From the NCBI RefSeq assembly GCF_002286775.1, contig NZ_NSGJ01000019.1, positions 1-64,000 on the forward strand: a stretch of DNA of 64,000 bases, given 5' to 3'. A program made the position numbers and the translations under genes. This DNA comes from Myroides sp. N17-2 (GTDB lineage Bacteria; Bacteroidota; Bacteroidia; Flavobacteriales; Flavobacteriaceae). Positions 8,252 to 16,307 of this stretch are shown here, piece after piece (the first letter of the stretch is position 1; the number at the start of each line of letters is the position of its first letter). The notes beneath the pieces are model-generated. The model was not told the origin of the DNA and did no database searches. It saw only the letters and a list, made by a program, of their open reading frames with translations.

Positions 8252-8729
8252 TTTAAATATTTTAAAGTTAATTTACGAGGTTATGACCGAAAAAATGCCG
8301 AACTTTGCTAAATATAGAGATTATAGTAAATCTAAACAAAAGAAATACTGCATATTTATTTCTGACCTTAAATCTGCAACTACCATTTACTGCGAATAAA
8401 TTCTACTTTACATAGCTTCAATTAGCTCTAAAACCACACTACAGTGTGCTTTAATCACTAATTTTGCTCTGTTTTGTATAATTCATTCTCGTTTAAATGT
8501 TATCTGTAGATTTAAGGTCTGACTCGTTTTCATCGATTGACACACCTACTAAATTTATTTTTATAAAGAGTCATTGCATAGTAAGGTAAGCACTAAAGAT
8601 AGTGTTTGATTAGCTATGATGAGGTAGTGTAGTTAGAAGTGAGTAGTATTATTTGACAGTATTTATTCGTTAAGAATAGACTGTGTTTTTACTATAATTT
8701 GTTTTGTAATCATAAAACTTGGAGATATA
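8252..8729. other. intergenic region with a palindromic element
   Basis: No credible gene on either strand. The central part (8361-8522) is the imperfect palindrome listed separately. The remainder is AT-rich, and the last 50 bases form the leader of the GNAT gene. Confidence 0.6.
8361..8522. repeat. 162-nt imperfect palindrome (MITE-like or structured RNA)
   Basis: The outer arms 8361-8378 and 8505-8522 are complementary at 16 of 18 positions. Internal pairs continue: the gaataaatt region near 8393 with the aattcattc region near 8481, and ctctaaaaccacac with gtgtgctttaatcac around a central cacact/agtgtg hairpin near 8440. The whole segment can therefore fold as one long hairpin. No coding frame crosses it. 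Only one copy is in the window. Confidence 0.6.
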
Positions 8730-9011
8730 ATGGAAATTAAAGACAATGAGTTGCTACGTCAGTTCGAGTACGAAACTGAAAAAGGCTTGCTTAGTGTAGA
8801 GTATTCACTACAAGAAAGAAAGATTTTTCTAACAAAACTTACGGGATTAGAGGCAGTGTTACCTACACAAGCATCTGATTTTATTAAGGGAATTCTAGAG
8901 ATGGTACGAGAAAAGAAATTAAGAGTAGTACCTACACACCCAAAGATTGTTTCTTTCTTTAGAAAGAATCCTGTTTATAAAGAGATGTTACCTCCTGGTA
9001 TTCGAATCTAA
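8730..9011 (+). CDS. GNAT-like N-acetyltransferase (PF14542-type, YjdJ-like)
   Basis: 93 residues, the length of the minimal GNAT family typified by human GTLF3B/YjdJ. It starts with ELLRQFEYETEKGLLSVEY. After the short beta strands there is a helix with DFIKGILEMVREKKLRVVPTHPKIVSFFRKNPVYKEML. The 'KxLRVxPxxPxxxxFxxxxPxYxxxL' ending is the signature of this family. The acetyl-CoA loop that normally reads RGxG/A is altered here (EAVLPTQASDFI), so acetyl-CoA binding may be weak or lost. Single-gene unit with its own terminator. Confidence 0.8.
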   Translation: MEIKDNELLRQFEYETEKGLLSVEYSLQERKIFLTKLTGLEAVLPTQASDFIKGILEMVREKKLRVVPTHPKIVSFFRKNPVYKEMLPPGIRI

Positions 9012-9084
9012 ATAAACATAAGACAAACAACAAAACAAGGTATACTTAGTAGAACACTTATATTAAGTAAGTAGAACATAACAT

Positions 9085-9122
9085 AAAAAGCCTGCTTTGA
9101 TACTCTCAAAGCAGGCTTTTTT
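9085..9122 (+). terminator. terminator after the GNAT gene
   Basis: aaaaagcctgctttga pairs with tcaaagcaggcttttt around a five-base loop, flanked by A-run and T-run. It can act in both directions. Confidence 0.85.
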
Positions 9123-9300
9123 TAGAAGCGCCACACGGATTGCAAATCTGCGCGAGCTGTACTTACTATGTTTATTTGTCTTGCGAAGCGCTTAGCTGTC
9201 GCAGGACAGAATGTTAAGAAAACATCTGGTAGATGTTTTTAGTGATGGGCCAGGAGAGGTGCGGACAATCCGTGACGTGTATTTATGTCGCAAACTATAC
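9123..9300. repeat. GC-richer intergenic REP-like sequence
   Basis: No gene. The sequence is richer in GC than its surroundings and contains cacggattgcaaatctg near 9132 and, on the opposite strand, acacgtcacggattgtcc (bases 9280-9263). A small hairpin aaacatct/agatgttt lies near 9218. The same words recur at 13030-13100, so it belongs to a family of intergenic repeats in this genome. Confidence 0.45.
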
Positions 9301-9305
9301 TTTTA

Positions 9306-10622
9306 TTAGATGAACTCTAATCTTACGATACCATCCTCATCTATCTTGGTTAACTTCACTGCGTGTAGTGTATTCACTAACGCTGGATCCCAAGGTGTTT
9401 TTACCTTTACATAGTTCTCTGTAAATCCGTGGATATATCCCTCTTTATTCTCACTTTCGAATAAGACTGTTTTCTCTTTACCGATTTGTGATTCGTAGAA
9501 GGCACGACGTTTCTTTACAGAAAGACCTCTTAGCATCTTACTGCGTTTATTGCGCACATTCATAGGTACTACTTCATCCATATCCACAGCCTCTGTATTA
9601 TCACGCTCAGAGTAAGTAAATACGTGTAAGTAAGAGATATCAAGTTCGCTAAGGAAGTTGTATGTCTCTAAGAATTTCTCGTCAGATTCCCCAGGGAAAC
9701 CTACGATAACATCTACACCTACACAGCAGTCAGGCATCACCTCTCTGATCTTCTCTACACGCTCTACATACAGCTCACGTAGGTAACGACGCTTCATCTT
9801 CTTTAAGATATCGTTACACCCTGACTGTAAAGGGATGTGGAAGTGAGGCACGAATGTTCTACTCTTAGACACGAAGTCTATCGTCTCATTCTTTAATAAG
9901 TTAGGTTCTATAGAAGAGATACGAAGTCTCTCTATTCCCTCTACTGTATCTAATGCTTGTACTAATTCTAAGAACGTGTGCTCGTGTTTTTTATTACCGA
10001 ACTCTCCTTTACCATAGTCACCGATATTCACACCTGTTAATACAATCTCTTTGATATCCTGAGCAGATATTTCTTTTGCGTTAAGCAGTACGTTCTCCAT
10101 CGTGTCACTACGAGAGATACCACGTGCTAACGGGATAGTACAGTATGTACATTTATAATCACACCCATCCTGCACTTTAAGAAAAGCACGAGTACGGTCA
10201 CCGATAGAGTAACTTCCTACATAGAAGTCCGCCTCCGATATTTCGCAAGAATGTACTTGTCCCATATCATTCTTAGACAAGTCATTGATGTAATCTGTTA
10301 TTTTAAACTTCTCAGTCGCTCCTAATACTAAATCTACCCCATCGACAGAAGCTAGTTCCTCCGGTTTTAATTGAGCATAACAACCCACTGCTGCTACGAA
10401 AGCTTTATCGTTTTTCTTCTGAGCCTTTTTGACTATTTGCTTAAACTGTTTGTCTGCATTTTCTGTTACAGAACACGTATTGATAACATAGATATCAGCT
10501 ACTTCTTCAAAATCCACTCTATCAAATCCTTCTTCTGTAAAATTTCTAGCGATAGTGGAAGTTTCAGAGAAGTTAAGCTTACAACCTAATGTATAAAAAG
10601 CTACTTTTTTTCTATTTTCCAT
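9306..10622 (-). CDS. mtaB: tRNA (N6-threonylcarbamoyladenosine-37 C2)-methylthiotransferase
   Basis: 438 residues, full length. The UPF0004 domain has the three cysteines Cys14 (TLGCKLN), Cys50 (INTCSVT) and Cys81 (VGCYAQ) for one iron-sulfur cluster. The radical-SAM cluster cysteines are Cys154, Cys158 and Cys161 (CDYKCTYC). A C-terminal TRAM-like domain starts near residue 375. The TLGCKLN and CxxxCxxC arrangement and length fit the MtaB branch rather than MiaB or RimO. It converts t6A37 to ms2t6A37 in ANN-reading tRNAs in the cytoplasm. It is monocistronic and divergent from the peptide-binding lipoprotein. Confidence 0.93.
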   Translation of the reverse strand: MENRKKVAFYTLGCKLNFSETSTIARNFTEEGFDRVDFEEVADIYVINTCSVTENADKQFKQIVKKAQKKNDKAFVAAVGCYAQLKPEELASVDGVDLVLGATEKFKITDYINDLSKNDMGQVHSCEISEADFYVGSYSIGDRTRAFLKVQDGCDYKCTYCTIPLARGISRSDTMENVLLNAKEISAQDIKEIVLTGVNIGDYGKGEFGNKKHEHTFLELVQALDTVEGIERLRISSIEPNLLKNETIDFVSKSRTFVPHFHIPLQSGCNDILKKMKRRYLRELYVERVEKIREVMPDCCVGVDVIVGFPGESDEKFLETYNFLSELDISYLHVFTYSERDNTEAVDMDEVVPMNVRNKRSKMLRGLSVKKRRAFYESQIGKEKTVLFESENKEGYIHGFTENYVKVKTPWDPALVNTLHAVKLTKIDEDGIVRLEFI

Positions 10623-10711
10623 AATGATTACTTACTAAGTAGTAACTTTGAATTATATTTACTTTTTCAATATTGAAAAGGTTTGCAAATTTACGTACAA
10701 AAATCGGTTTG

Positions 10712-12310
10712 ATGAAATCAATAATTCATTACGTTTCAATATTTTGTGTCTGTGTACTGACGTTTTCTTGTCAGAAAAAATCAGCCAATCAAGATATCAA
10801 TTTAGTTTTTAGATATAACGAGAATGCTAATATTCAAACATTAGACCCTGCTTTCGCGAGAAGTATGGCTATTATTTGGCCATGTAATCAACTTTTTAAC
10901 GGGTTGGTACAGCTAGATGACAGCTTACACGTACAGCCTGATATTGCTAGATCGTGGACTATAAGTGAAGATGGTAAGCGATATGACTTTACCCTTAGAT
11001 CAAATGTGTACTTCCACAAGCATACTAATTTTGGGGCAGACAGTACACGCACAGTGAATGCTCGTGATTTCGCCTATAGTTTTAATAGAATAGTAGATAA
11101 GGATGTCGTCTCTCCAGGTGCGTGGATCTTTCAGAAGGTAGAGAAGTTCACCGCTGTTAATGACAGTGTGTTTCGCATAGAACTTAAGGAAGCTTTTCCT
11201 GCATTTTTAGGATTGTTATCGATGAGGTATGCCTCTGTCGTACCTAAGGAAGTGGTGGAAGATAAGACACAAGACTTTCGTTCTCATCCCATCGGAACAG
11301 GGCCTTTCTACTTTAAGTTTTGGGAAGAGAATATAAAATTAGTGCTTCGCAAAAATAATCGCTACTTCGAGAAAGATGAGAACGGGGTATCCTTACCTTA
11401 TCTAGAGGCGGTATCTATCACTTTCTTACCAGATAAACAAAGTAGTTTCTTACAATTCTTACAAGGAAATTTAGACTTTATCTCAGGACTTGATCCATCT
11501 TATAAAGACGAAATCATTACAGAAGACGGACAACTCAACCCCAAGTACAACGATAAAATCCAAATGGTGACAGGACCTTATCTAAATACAGAATATCTAG
11601 GATTTAACCTTGATTCGCCTAGTGCAGTACAAGATAAGAGAATAAGACAAGCGCTTAATAAAGGATTTGACCGAAATAAGATGTTGCTTCATTTGCGCAG
11701 TGGGATGGGTGAAGATAATGTAGGGGGGATTATCCCTAAAGGCCTTGAGGGGCAAATCTCACTTGATCCATTGTATAATCCACAAGTCGCTTTAGAGCTA
11801 GTGAATGCTTATAAAAAAGAGAAGAAGCTAGACAGAGTAGAGGTAACGCTATCTACGAATGCCTCTTATCTAGATATAGGGGAATATCTACAACGCGAGT
11901 GGAAGAAAATCGGTATAGATGTAGTGGTAGATGTTACTCCTCCGGCATCCTTACGTCAGGGTATGGCGTCAGGGAAAGTGTCATTCTTCAGAGGAAGTTG
12001 GATAGCTGATTATCCAGATGCAGAGAACTATCTGTCTCTATTTTATTCAAAGAACAAGGCACCTAATGGACCTAACTATACTCGATTTGACAATAAGGAA
12101 TATGACAAATTATACAATCAAGCGTTAAGTGAAGTCTCTCCAGATAAGCGAACTACGCTGTATCAGCAGATGGATCACATTATCGCTGATGAAGTACCTG
12201 CTATCATCTTGTTTTACGATAGAGCAGCACGGTTCTCTCATCAAAATGTAAAGGGATTGGGCATTAACCCAATGAACAACTTATTCTTAAAACGAGTGTA
12301 TAAAGAGTAG
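10712..12310 (+). CDS. peptide/oligopeptide ABC transporter substrate-binding lipoprotein
   Basis: 533 residues from the ATG at 10712, which gives a clean lipoprotein signal MKSIIHYVSI with lipobox Cys20 (TFSC followed by QKK). An in-frame TTG at 10673 would add 13 residues but spoils the signal peptide. SBP_bac_5 fold: NIQTLDPAFARSM and WPCNQLFNGL at the N-terminus, IGTGPFYFKFW near 200, RQALNKGFDR near 320, and YTRFDNKEYDKLYNQA plus IILFYDRAARF near the end. It binds peptides or similar solutes at the envelope. The permease and ATPase genes are not adjacent, so this is an orphan binding protein in the window. Confidence 0.88.
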   Translation: MKSIIHYVSIFCVCVLTFSCQKKSANQDINLVFRYNENANIQTLDPAFARSMAIIWPCNQLFNGLVQLDDSLHVQPDIARSWTISEDGKRYDFTLRSNVYFHKHTNFGADSTRTVNARDFAYSFNRIVDKDVVSPGAWIFQKVEKFTAVNDSVFRIELKEAFPAFLGLLSMRYASVVPKEVVEDKTQDFRSHPIGTGPFYFKFWEENIKLVLRKNNRYFEKDENGVSLPYLEAVSITFLPDKQSSFLQFLQGNLDFISGLDPSYKDEIITEDGQLNPKYNDKIQMVTGPYLNTEYLGFNLDSPSAVQDKRIRQALNKGFDRNKMLLHLRSGMGEDNVGGIIPKGLEGQISLDPLYNPQVALELVNAYKKEKKLDRVEVTLSTNASYLDIGEYLQREWKKIGIDVVVDVTPPASLRQGMASGKVSFFRGSWIADYPDAENYLSLFYSKNKAPNGPNYTRFDNKEYDKLYNQALSEVSPDKRTTLYQQMDHIIADEVPAIILFYDRAARFSHQNVKGLGINPMNNLFLKRVYKE

Positions 12311-12350
12311 AGATTATTTTCAAGTTATAAATACTCATCACAATAAAAGG

Positions 12351-12390
12351 AAAGCTAGTAAATACAACAATGTATTCACTAGCTTTTTTT
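12351..12390 (+). terminator. terminator after the binding-protein gene
   Basis: aaagctagt pairs with actagcttt, extended by aatac/gtatt in the inner stem, followed by a T-run. Confidence 0.8.
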
Positions 12391-12624
12391 GTATGTATCT
12401 ATCTTAAATGCGGATTATGTATTAGCCAAATATTATAAGGTAATTCTATTTTATTCGTTGTAAGTGTGTTGTGTGTGTTTATACTGCTGACACTTTGTTA
12501 GAATAACCCTCACTAATTCATCTCTATCTCGCTTCTGAGTTACATCACAGTTCTCTACTATAGTATTTAAATAAAAGTGAACTGCTTTTTTTGTTTTACA
12601 CTCATTAACCATCTATTTGCTTTC

Positions 12625-12964
12625 AAAATAACCATTCTAATCTTCCTTTTTTTTCAGAATATCCCCATTTTAGCCCCAAATGGCACAATTTTCAAAAAAT
12701 GAGACATATTTTTTTTAAAGTGTAAAAATACCTAAATAACTATTTTTGAGATTGTTAATGTGTTTTTGGTTAATCAAGTGTTTTTCTAGAACACCTTTCA
12801 ATCCCAATGAGAGTCAGTACTAATAGCGAGTTGCTCGACAGTTAGTCGAGTATTCGCCGTAAATAGTCGCTCTGAGAAATATTAGTCGAGTAATGATTCT
12901 CGTATTGATAGGTAATCTACGACTAGCTGAGTATTGGGATTAAGTAGGAGGAGAATGGAGGGAG
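12625..12964 (+). repeat. dispersed 340-bp repeat, copy 1, with 142-nt structured core
   Basis: Near-identical in layout to 42330-42668. Conserved parts are the first about 30 bases (aaaataaccattctaatctt and the T-run that follows), a diverged AT-rich middle, the 142-nt core 12800-12941, and a purine-rich tail with ggaggagaatggaggg. The core is bounded by a nine-base inverted repeat (aatcccaat / attgggatt). Inside, gcga and ctaata near 12820-12828 pair with tcgc and tattag near 12867-12886, a hairpin ctcgac-agtta-gtcgag lies near 12834-12850, and gagaa pairs with ttctc near 12874-12901. Confidence 0.8.
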
Positions 12965-12967
12965 GGA

Positions 12968-13200
12968 TAATACGTTACGCCCTGTTGATACACAATGTTG
13001 GCGTAGGGGCGTAACACTTTACGCCCACATAAAACATCTTTTAGATGTTTTAATCAATACACGTCACGGATCAAATCTACGACAACGCAAGTATTGTGGC
13101 TTACGTAGCCACAGTCTATGTCCTGCTGAAGAATGAAGCATCTCACACGCTGTTTTCTTAGTGCGCTGTGCTGTGTCAGATAAGCTAGTGTTTCTGTTTT
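12968..13200. repeat. GC-richer REP-like sequence, second occurrence
   Basis: No gene. It carries repeated gcgtaacg/tacgccc words near 12972-13025, a hairpin aaaacatctt/agatgtttt near 13033-13053, and atacacgtcacggat near 13057. The last two also occur, inverted relative to this orientation, at 9211-9281. The word gtcctgc also recurs in both. Confidence 0.45.
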
Positions 13201-13347
13201 TTTTAAGTATATAGGGTTTATTGTAGTTTTTTATGTTAAAGTGTTTTTATATACGTTTATTTTGTGGTTTTGTTTTGAATTATTATATTTAAGGAGTGTT
13301 TGTTTTTAGATAGATACACTTTATGAATTATCAAAAAAAAAAAAATA

Positions 13348-13935
13348 ATGAAACCTTCAGAAGATAATAAGGCTTATGCTCGTTTTTTTGCAAATGCAAT
13401 TGGGTTTGATGCTAAAATTTACAAGTATTTTGATCATAATGAAAGTCATTCAGTAGCATTAGTGTCTGTAGTAGATCCTATTGATAAAAATGTATTGATT
13501 TTTAGCACTATAGGGGTGTCAGATTATCCTAATAATATAGAAGGGTCAGATGGCGGGGTCTTAAATATGCCTGTAGAGTTATTAATGGTAGGTTATAAGC
13601 ACTATGATAAGGTACCTAATATTTTATCTACGGTTAGCTTTTATATTACTAAAGATGGGTTAGAATGTATGCCAGGAACTATTTTTGTAAATACCATATC
13701 GGATTTTTATGATAGTGATATGAAACATATTATGTTTATAGAACCTTATTTATGGGCTGATAAGTTAAGTAAACGAGAGTTTGGTAAGAAGAAGGTACAT
13801 TGTTTATTATTAGTGCCTATCTCAGATAATGAGTTAGATTATAGAGGTGAATATGGAGCGAATGCCTTAGAACGTCTACTCTTCGCTGATGAAGAGATAG
13901 ATCTTTACGATATTAAGCGCAAATCTGTTGTTTAA
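13348..13935 (+). CDS. SUFU-family (suppressor of fused) protein, probable immunity protein
   Basis: 195 residues. The C-terminal part VHCLLLVPISDNELDYRGEYGANALERLLFADEEIDLYDIKRKSVV matches the end of the SUFU domain (hydrophobic strand, 'PIxxxE', 'LxxLLxxxxIDxxDxxRxS'). The middle reads ISDFYDSDMKHIMFIEPYLW, the usual 'MKHxLFxxPxxW' segment. Bacterial SUFU proteins are common as immunity proteins in polymorphic toxin systems and in immunity arrays. It is the first gene of a same-strand cluster with Imm11 and SMI1/KNR4 family members, which supports that reading. No toxin gene is adjacent. Cytoplasmic. Confidence 0.8.
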   Translation: MKPSEDNKAYARFFANAIGFDAKIYKYFDHNESHSVALVSVVDPIDKNVLIFSTIGVSDYPNNIEGSDGGVLNMPVELLMVGYKHYDKVPNILSTVSFYITKDGLECMPGTIFVNTISDFYDSDMKHIMFIEPYLWADKLSKREFGKKKVHCLLLVPISDNELDYRGEYGANALERLLFADEEIDLYDIKRKSVV

Positions 13936-13950
13936 AATTAGATGAGATAG

Positions 13951-14436
13951 ATGAGAAAATATAATATAGTTGAGCCTGAAGTAATTGTAGGGTTAGGAGA
14001 AAAAACTGTATTTAGTGATATAGATAATTCTTATAGCGAGATTTTAAAGTTACATATTCATTTAGAAGATTGGTTGGGTGATGATTTGGTTGTTATTTCT
14101 AATTTTTATGTAGTAACAGATGTTTTAAAAGAAGGATTAGAACAAAGTGAATTGAGTGGATTTGAATTTGTGAATATTGAAGTTACTAAAGACGAGTGTT
14201 TTAATATCAACTTTAACAAGAGTAGGGCTTTTCCTTCTTTTTGGGGTATGAAAATAACTGGAGTAAAGGGAAAGGATGACGTCTATGTCAATTCATTAGA
14301 GTTAAATGTGTCAGAAGAGTTTATGACCTTTCTGAAAGGGGAGTATCAAGTACACTATTTGGTCGTTAATCCAGAGTATGATAAGGAGCTTGATGATTTT
14401 ATTATGAGTTTGATAAACAGAGATAGAAATAGTTAA
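13951..14436 (+). CDS. Imm11-family immunity protein (DUF1629, MXAN_0049 type)
   Basis: 161 residues. The N-terminus YNIVEPEVIVGLGEKTVF, the central LEDWLGDDLVVISNFYVVT and SELSGFEFVNIEVTKDECF follow the order and spacing of the DUF1629/Imm11 domain ('xLEPEVxGGLGExT', 'WLGDDL', 'LxGFEFxxVEVxxxExF', then a 'PxFxxxKxTG' block, here FPSFWGMKITG). These proteins neutralise polymorphic toxins. The usual catalytic-looking residues are not expected in this family. It starts 15 bp after the SUFU gene, so the two are probably co-transcribed. Confidence 0.75.
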   Translation: MRKYNIVEPEVIVGLGEKTVFSDIDNSYSEILKLHIHLEDWLGDDLVVISNFYVVTDVLKEGLEQSELSGFEFVNIEVTKDECFNINFNKSRAFPSFWGMKITGVKGKDDVYVNSLELNVSEEFMTFLKGEYQVHYLVVNPEYDKELDDFIMSLINRDRNS

Positions 14437-14475
14437 TTTATTTAAGGAAGTGATAAGTAAGTACTATGTGTAAAA

Positions 14476-14538
14476 GCTAATATTACTATATATAATGAGG
14501 ATGACTTAGTAGAGGAGAGGTTTGCGGATGATTTTTAA
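14476..14538 (+). pseudogene. vestigial C-terminal tail of an SMI1/KNR4-type immunity gene
   Basis: These 63 bases read ANITIYNEDDLVEERFADDF and then stop. The same tail ends the SMI1/KNR4 gene 1.1 kb downstream (INTNITIYGEDDL, then EWFADDF and stop). Nothing upstream in this frame is open for more than a few codons. It is the leftover end of a lost paralogous immunity cassette. Confidence 0.7.
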
Positions 14539-14551
14539 AAAGTAAATAGAG

Positions 14552-15136
14552 ATGTACAGATTAGAGTTTACCCAATATAATGGTGTTATGAAGAAAATGA
14601 TGGATGAACAAATGACATTAGAAGTTCATCTTTCAGAAGAGTTTGATGATAATATTCCAAAAGAATTTTTATCCTTTACTCCTAGACAGTGGGCAGAATA
14701 TGCTTTTAAGAATGATAAGGGATATACCGTTAATTGTTATAAAGATGATAAACCATATTGTCAAATCACTTCGTGTATGATGTATATAGCTTTCCATTAT
14801 TATGACAGTAATTCTTTTAAACCAGGTTTGAAAATTGTGTATTTTAAAGTAGAAGACGATATGTGTCAACGTTATAGTAAAGGTAAAGTCTTTTTAACTC
14901 AAGTTACTTGGTATGGGAAATTAGCTAAAACATTAATGTTTTATTCTTCTAAAAAAAAGGATAATGTATTCCTCGATGAATGGGTTATTGAAGATGGTAA
15001 AACTGTAAATATAGAACAGTATGGTACGGGAGATTTAAGTCAACATTGGTTTAAAGAGCCTGAGCATTGTTTAGATTTTGAACATCTCTTAGATTATCAG
15101 ATGATATTCGAGAAGTTTCCTAGTATAAAAAGGTAA
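14552..15136 (+). CDS. hypothetical protein in immunity island
   Basis: 194 residues, soluble, without signal peptide or membrane segment. It is rich in aromatic residues (YRLEFTQYNG, FTPRQWAEYAF, HYYDSNSF, QHWFKEPEHCLDFEHLLDYQ). I do not recognise a family. Its stop is followed after only 2 bp by the SMI1/KNR4 start. Position inside a run of immunity-type genes makes an immunity function the leading guess, but it is only a guess. Confidence 0.55.
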   Translation: MYRLEFTQYNGVMKKMMDEQMTLEVHLSEEFDDNIPKEFLSFTPRQWAEYAFKNDKGYTVNCYKDDKPYCQITSCMMYIAFHYYDSNSFKPGLKIVYFKVEDDMCQRYSKGKVFLTQVTWYGKLAKTLMFYSSKKKDNVFLDEWVIEDGKTVNIEQYGTGDLSQHWFKEPEHCLDFEHLLDYQMIFEKFPSIKR

Positions 15137-15138
15137 AT

Positions 15139-15689
15139 ATGTATTTAGAAGATAAAATAATGGCACTTGGGGGACTAGAAATAGTATCAACATTTGAAAC
15201 ACTTAAAAATAATAATTTTAATGTAGATAAATACATTAATAAGAATGATCTACGGCTTGCGAAAGAGTATATAGATTTTTCTATTGAATATGGTTATAGT
15301 CTATTTGTAAATGATATAGTTGTAAACGGCATAGAGAAAGTCCCAGTAGGATATGATGATGGTACTGTAAGCGTTTCATTCATTTACGGGTGGCGTAAAG
15401 GAGAGGAATCAATCCAGAGTACTCGTGAATCATTATTAGATCAGATAAGCCCTCAATATTTCGTCTTTGCAGAGGGAAATCCTGGGATTATTTAGTGATT
15501 AATATGCTCAAAGGTGATGTGTATTACTATTCACACGATAGCCTATCTAATGATGGTTTAACTCTAGTAGCTCATAGTTTTGAAGATTTTATAGACAGAC
15601 TACAGATAAATACTAATATTACGATATATGGTGAGGACGATTTAGAAGAAGATGATTTAGAAGATGAGTGGTTTGCGGATGATTTTTAA
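15139..15689 (+). pseudogene. SMI1/KNR4 (SUKH) immunity gene broken by a one-base deletion
   Basis: The first frame (15139-15495) encodes SUKH-type sequence ending FVFAEGNPGII and stop. The next frame gives GDYLVINMLKGDVYYYSHD, exactly the continuation expected in SMI1/KNR4 proteins ('FAEGNPGDxLxxxxxxGxVYxYxHD'), and runs to 15689. Restoring one G in the ggg run near 15483-15486 joins the frames into one protein of about 183 residues. SUKH proteins act as cytoplasmic immunity factors. As the sequence stands the product is truncated before the last quarter of the domain. A sequencing or assembly error in the G run is the alternative. Confidence 0.8.
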
Positions 15690-15747
15690 GGTGTAGTAAT
15701 AGAATTGATTTCTAGTGAGATAACCTATAGGTAAGAAAATATGTACT

Positions 15748-16272
15748 ATGGATAAAGAAGAACTAAAAGAGCGGTTTAATCAGTTTAGGAGTAAAGTTAA
15801 AAGTATAGAGCTTACTAAGTTTTGGACTTACTGCTTAGTGTTGCTTGTTTATTTTGAGCTGTTTTTTTTTGAGTACATTGTGTTATTAAAGTATGAAAAG
15901 AACACTATGATTTTTCTATTAGAGATTAATATTTTAGAATATCTTGTAATGGGTGTTTTTTGTATGGTCGTATTTTTTATAATAATACTACCTATTATTT
16001 TCTTTATATTGTTGTTAATAGAGTGGTTAAAGATTAAGTGGTTAGCCTCCATTATAATTACGTTTAGTCTTTATAATGTTATTTTCGTGTATGTGATAAA
16101 AGGTTTACAGACTTATGAAAGACCTGATGTAGACTTGATGATGATGTTTATTCCACTATTAGTAAATATTCCTATTATTTGGTATCTGTTTCGTAAGGTG
16201 TTTAAGCGATTAGATAAGCAGGATAATCTTGGTTATATGCCTTTTAGGAGTACGTATTTTAAGGATTGGTAG
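15748..16272 (+). CDS. hypothetical four-helix membrane protein
   Basis: 174 residues with four hydrophobic helices at about 25-48, 67-92, 97-118 and 128-152, and a basic cytoplasmic tail (LFRKVFKRLDKQ). The N-terminal 20 residues are charged. No family recognised. The tail is shared with the broken gene that follows (LFRKAFKRID), so the two are paralogues. Placement at the end of the immunity island suggests a membrane immunity protein, which is inference. Confidence 0.6.
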   Translation: MDKEELKERFNQFRSKVKSIELTKFWTYCLVLLVYFELFFFEYIVLLKYEKNTMIFLLEINILEYLVMGVFCMVVFFIIILPIIFFILLLIEWLKIKWLASIIITFSLYNVIFVYVIKGLQTYERPDVDLMMMFIPLLVNIPIIWYLFRKVFKRLDKQDNLGYMPFRSTYFKDW

Positions 16273-16307
16273 GATGAGTGATAGAGTAATAGTATAAAAT
16301 ATTTATT

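Larger units (their letters stand above)
12311..13347. other. 1-kb non-coding region carrying two repeat families
   Basis: No credible coding sequence on either strand. It contains a terminator (12351-12390), copy 1 of a 340-bp dispersed repeat (12625-12964) and GC-richer REP-like sequence (12968-13200). The last 150 bases are T-rich and include the leader of the SUFU gene, which begins after a long A-run at 13336. Confidence 0.7.

Noticed and set aside
10673..10711. TTG start for the peptide-binding lipoprotein
   Set aside because: The extension places charged residues before a complete lipoprotein signal that starts at the ATG at 10712.
12800..12941. Structured repeat as a retron msr/msd RNA
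   Set aside because: No reverse transcriptase gene lies near either copy, and the same sequence occurs twice next to unrelated genes.
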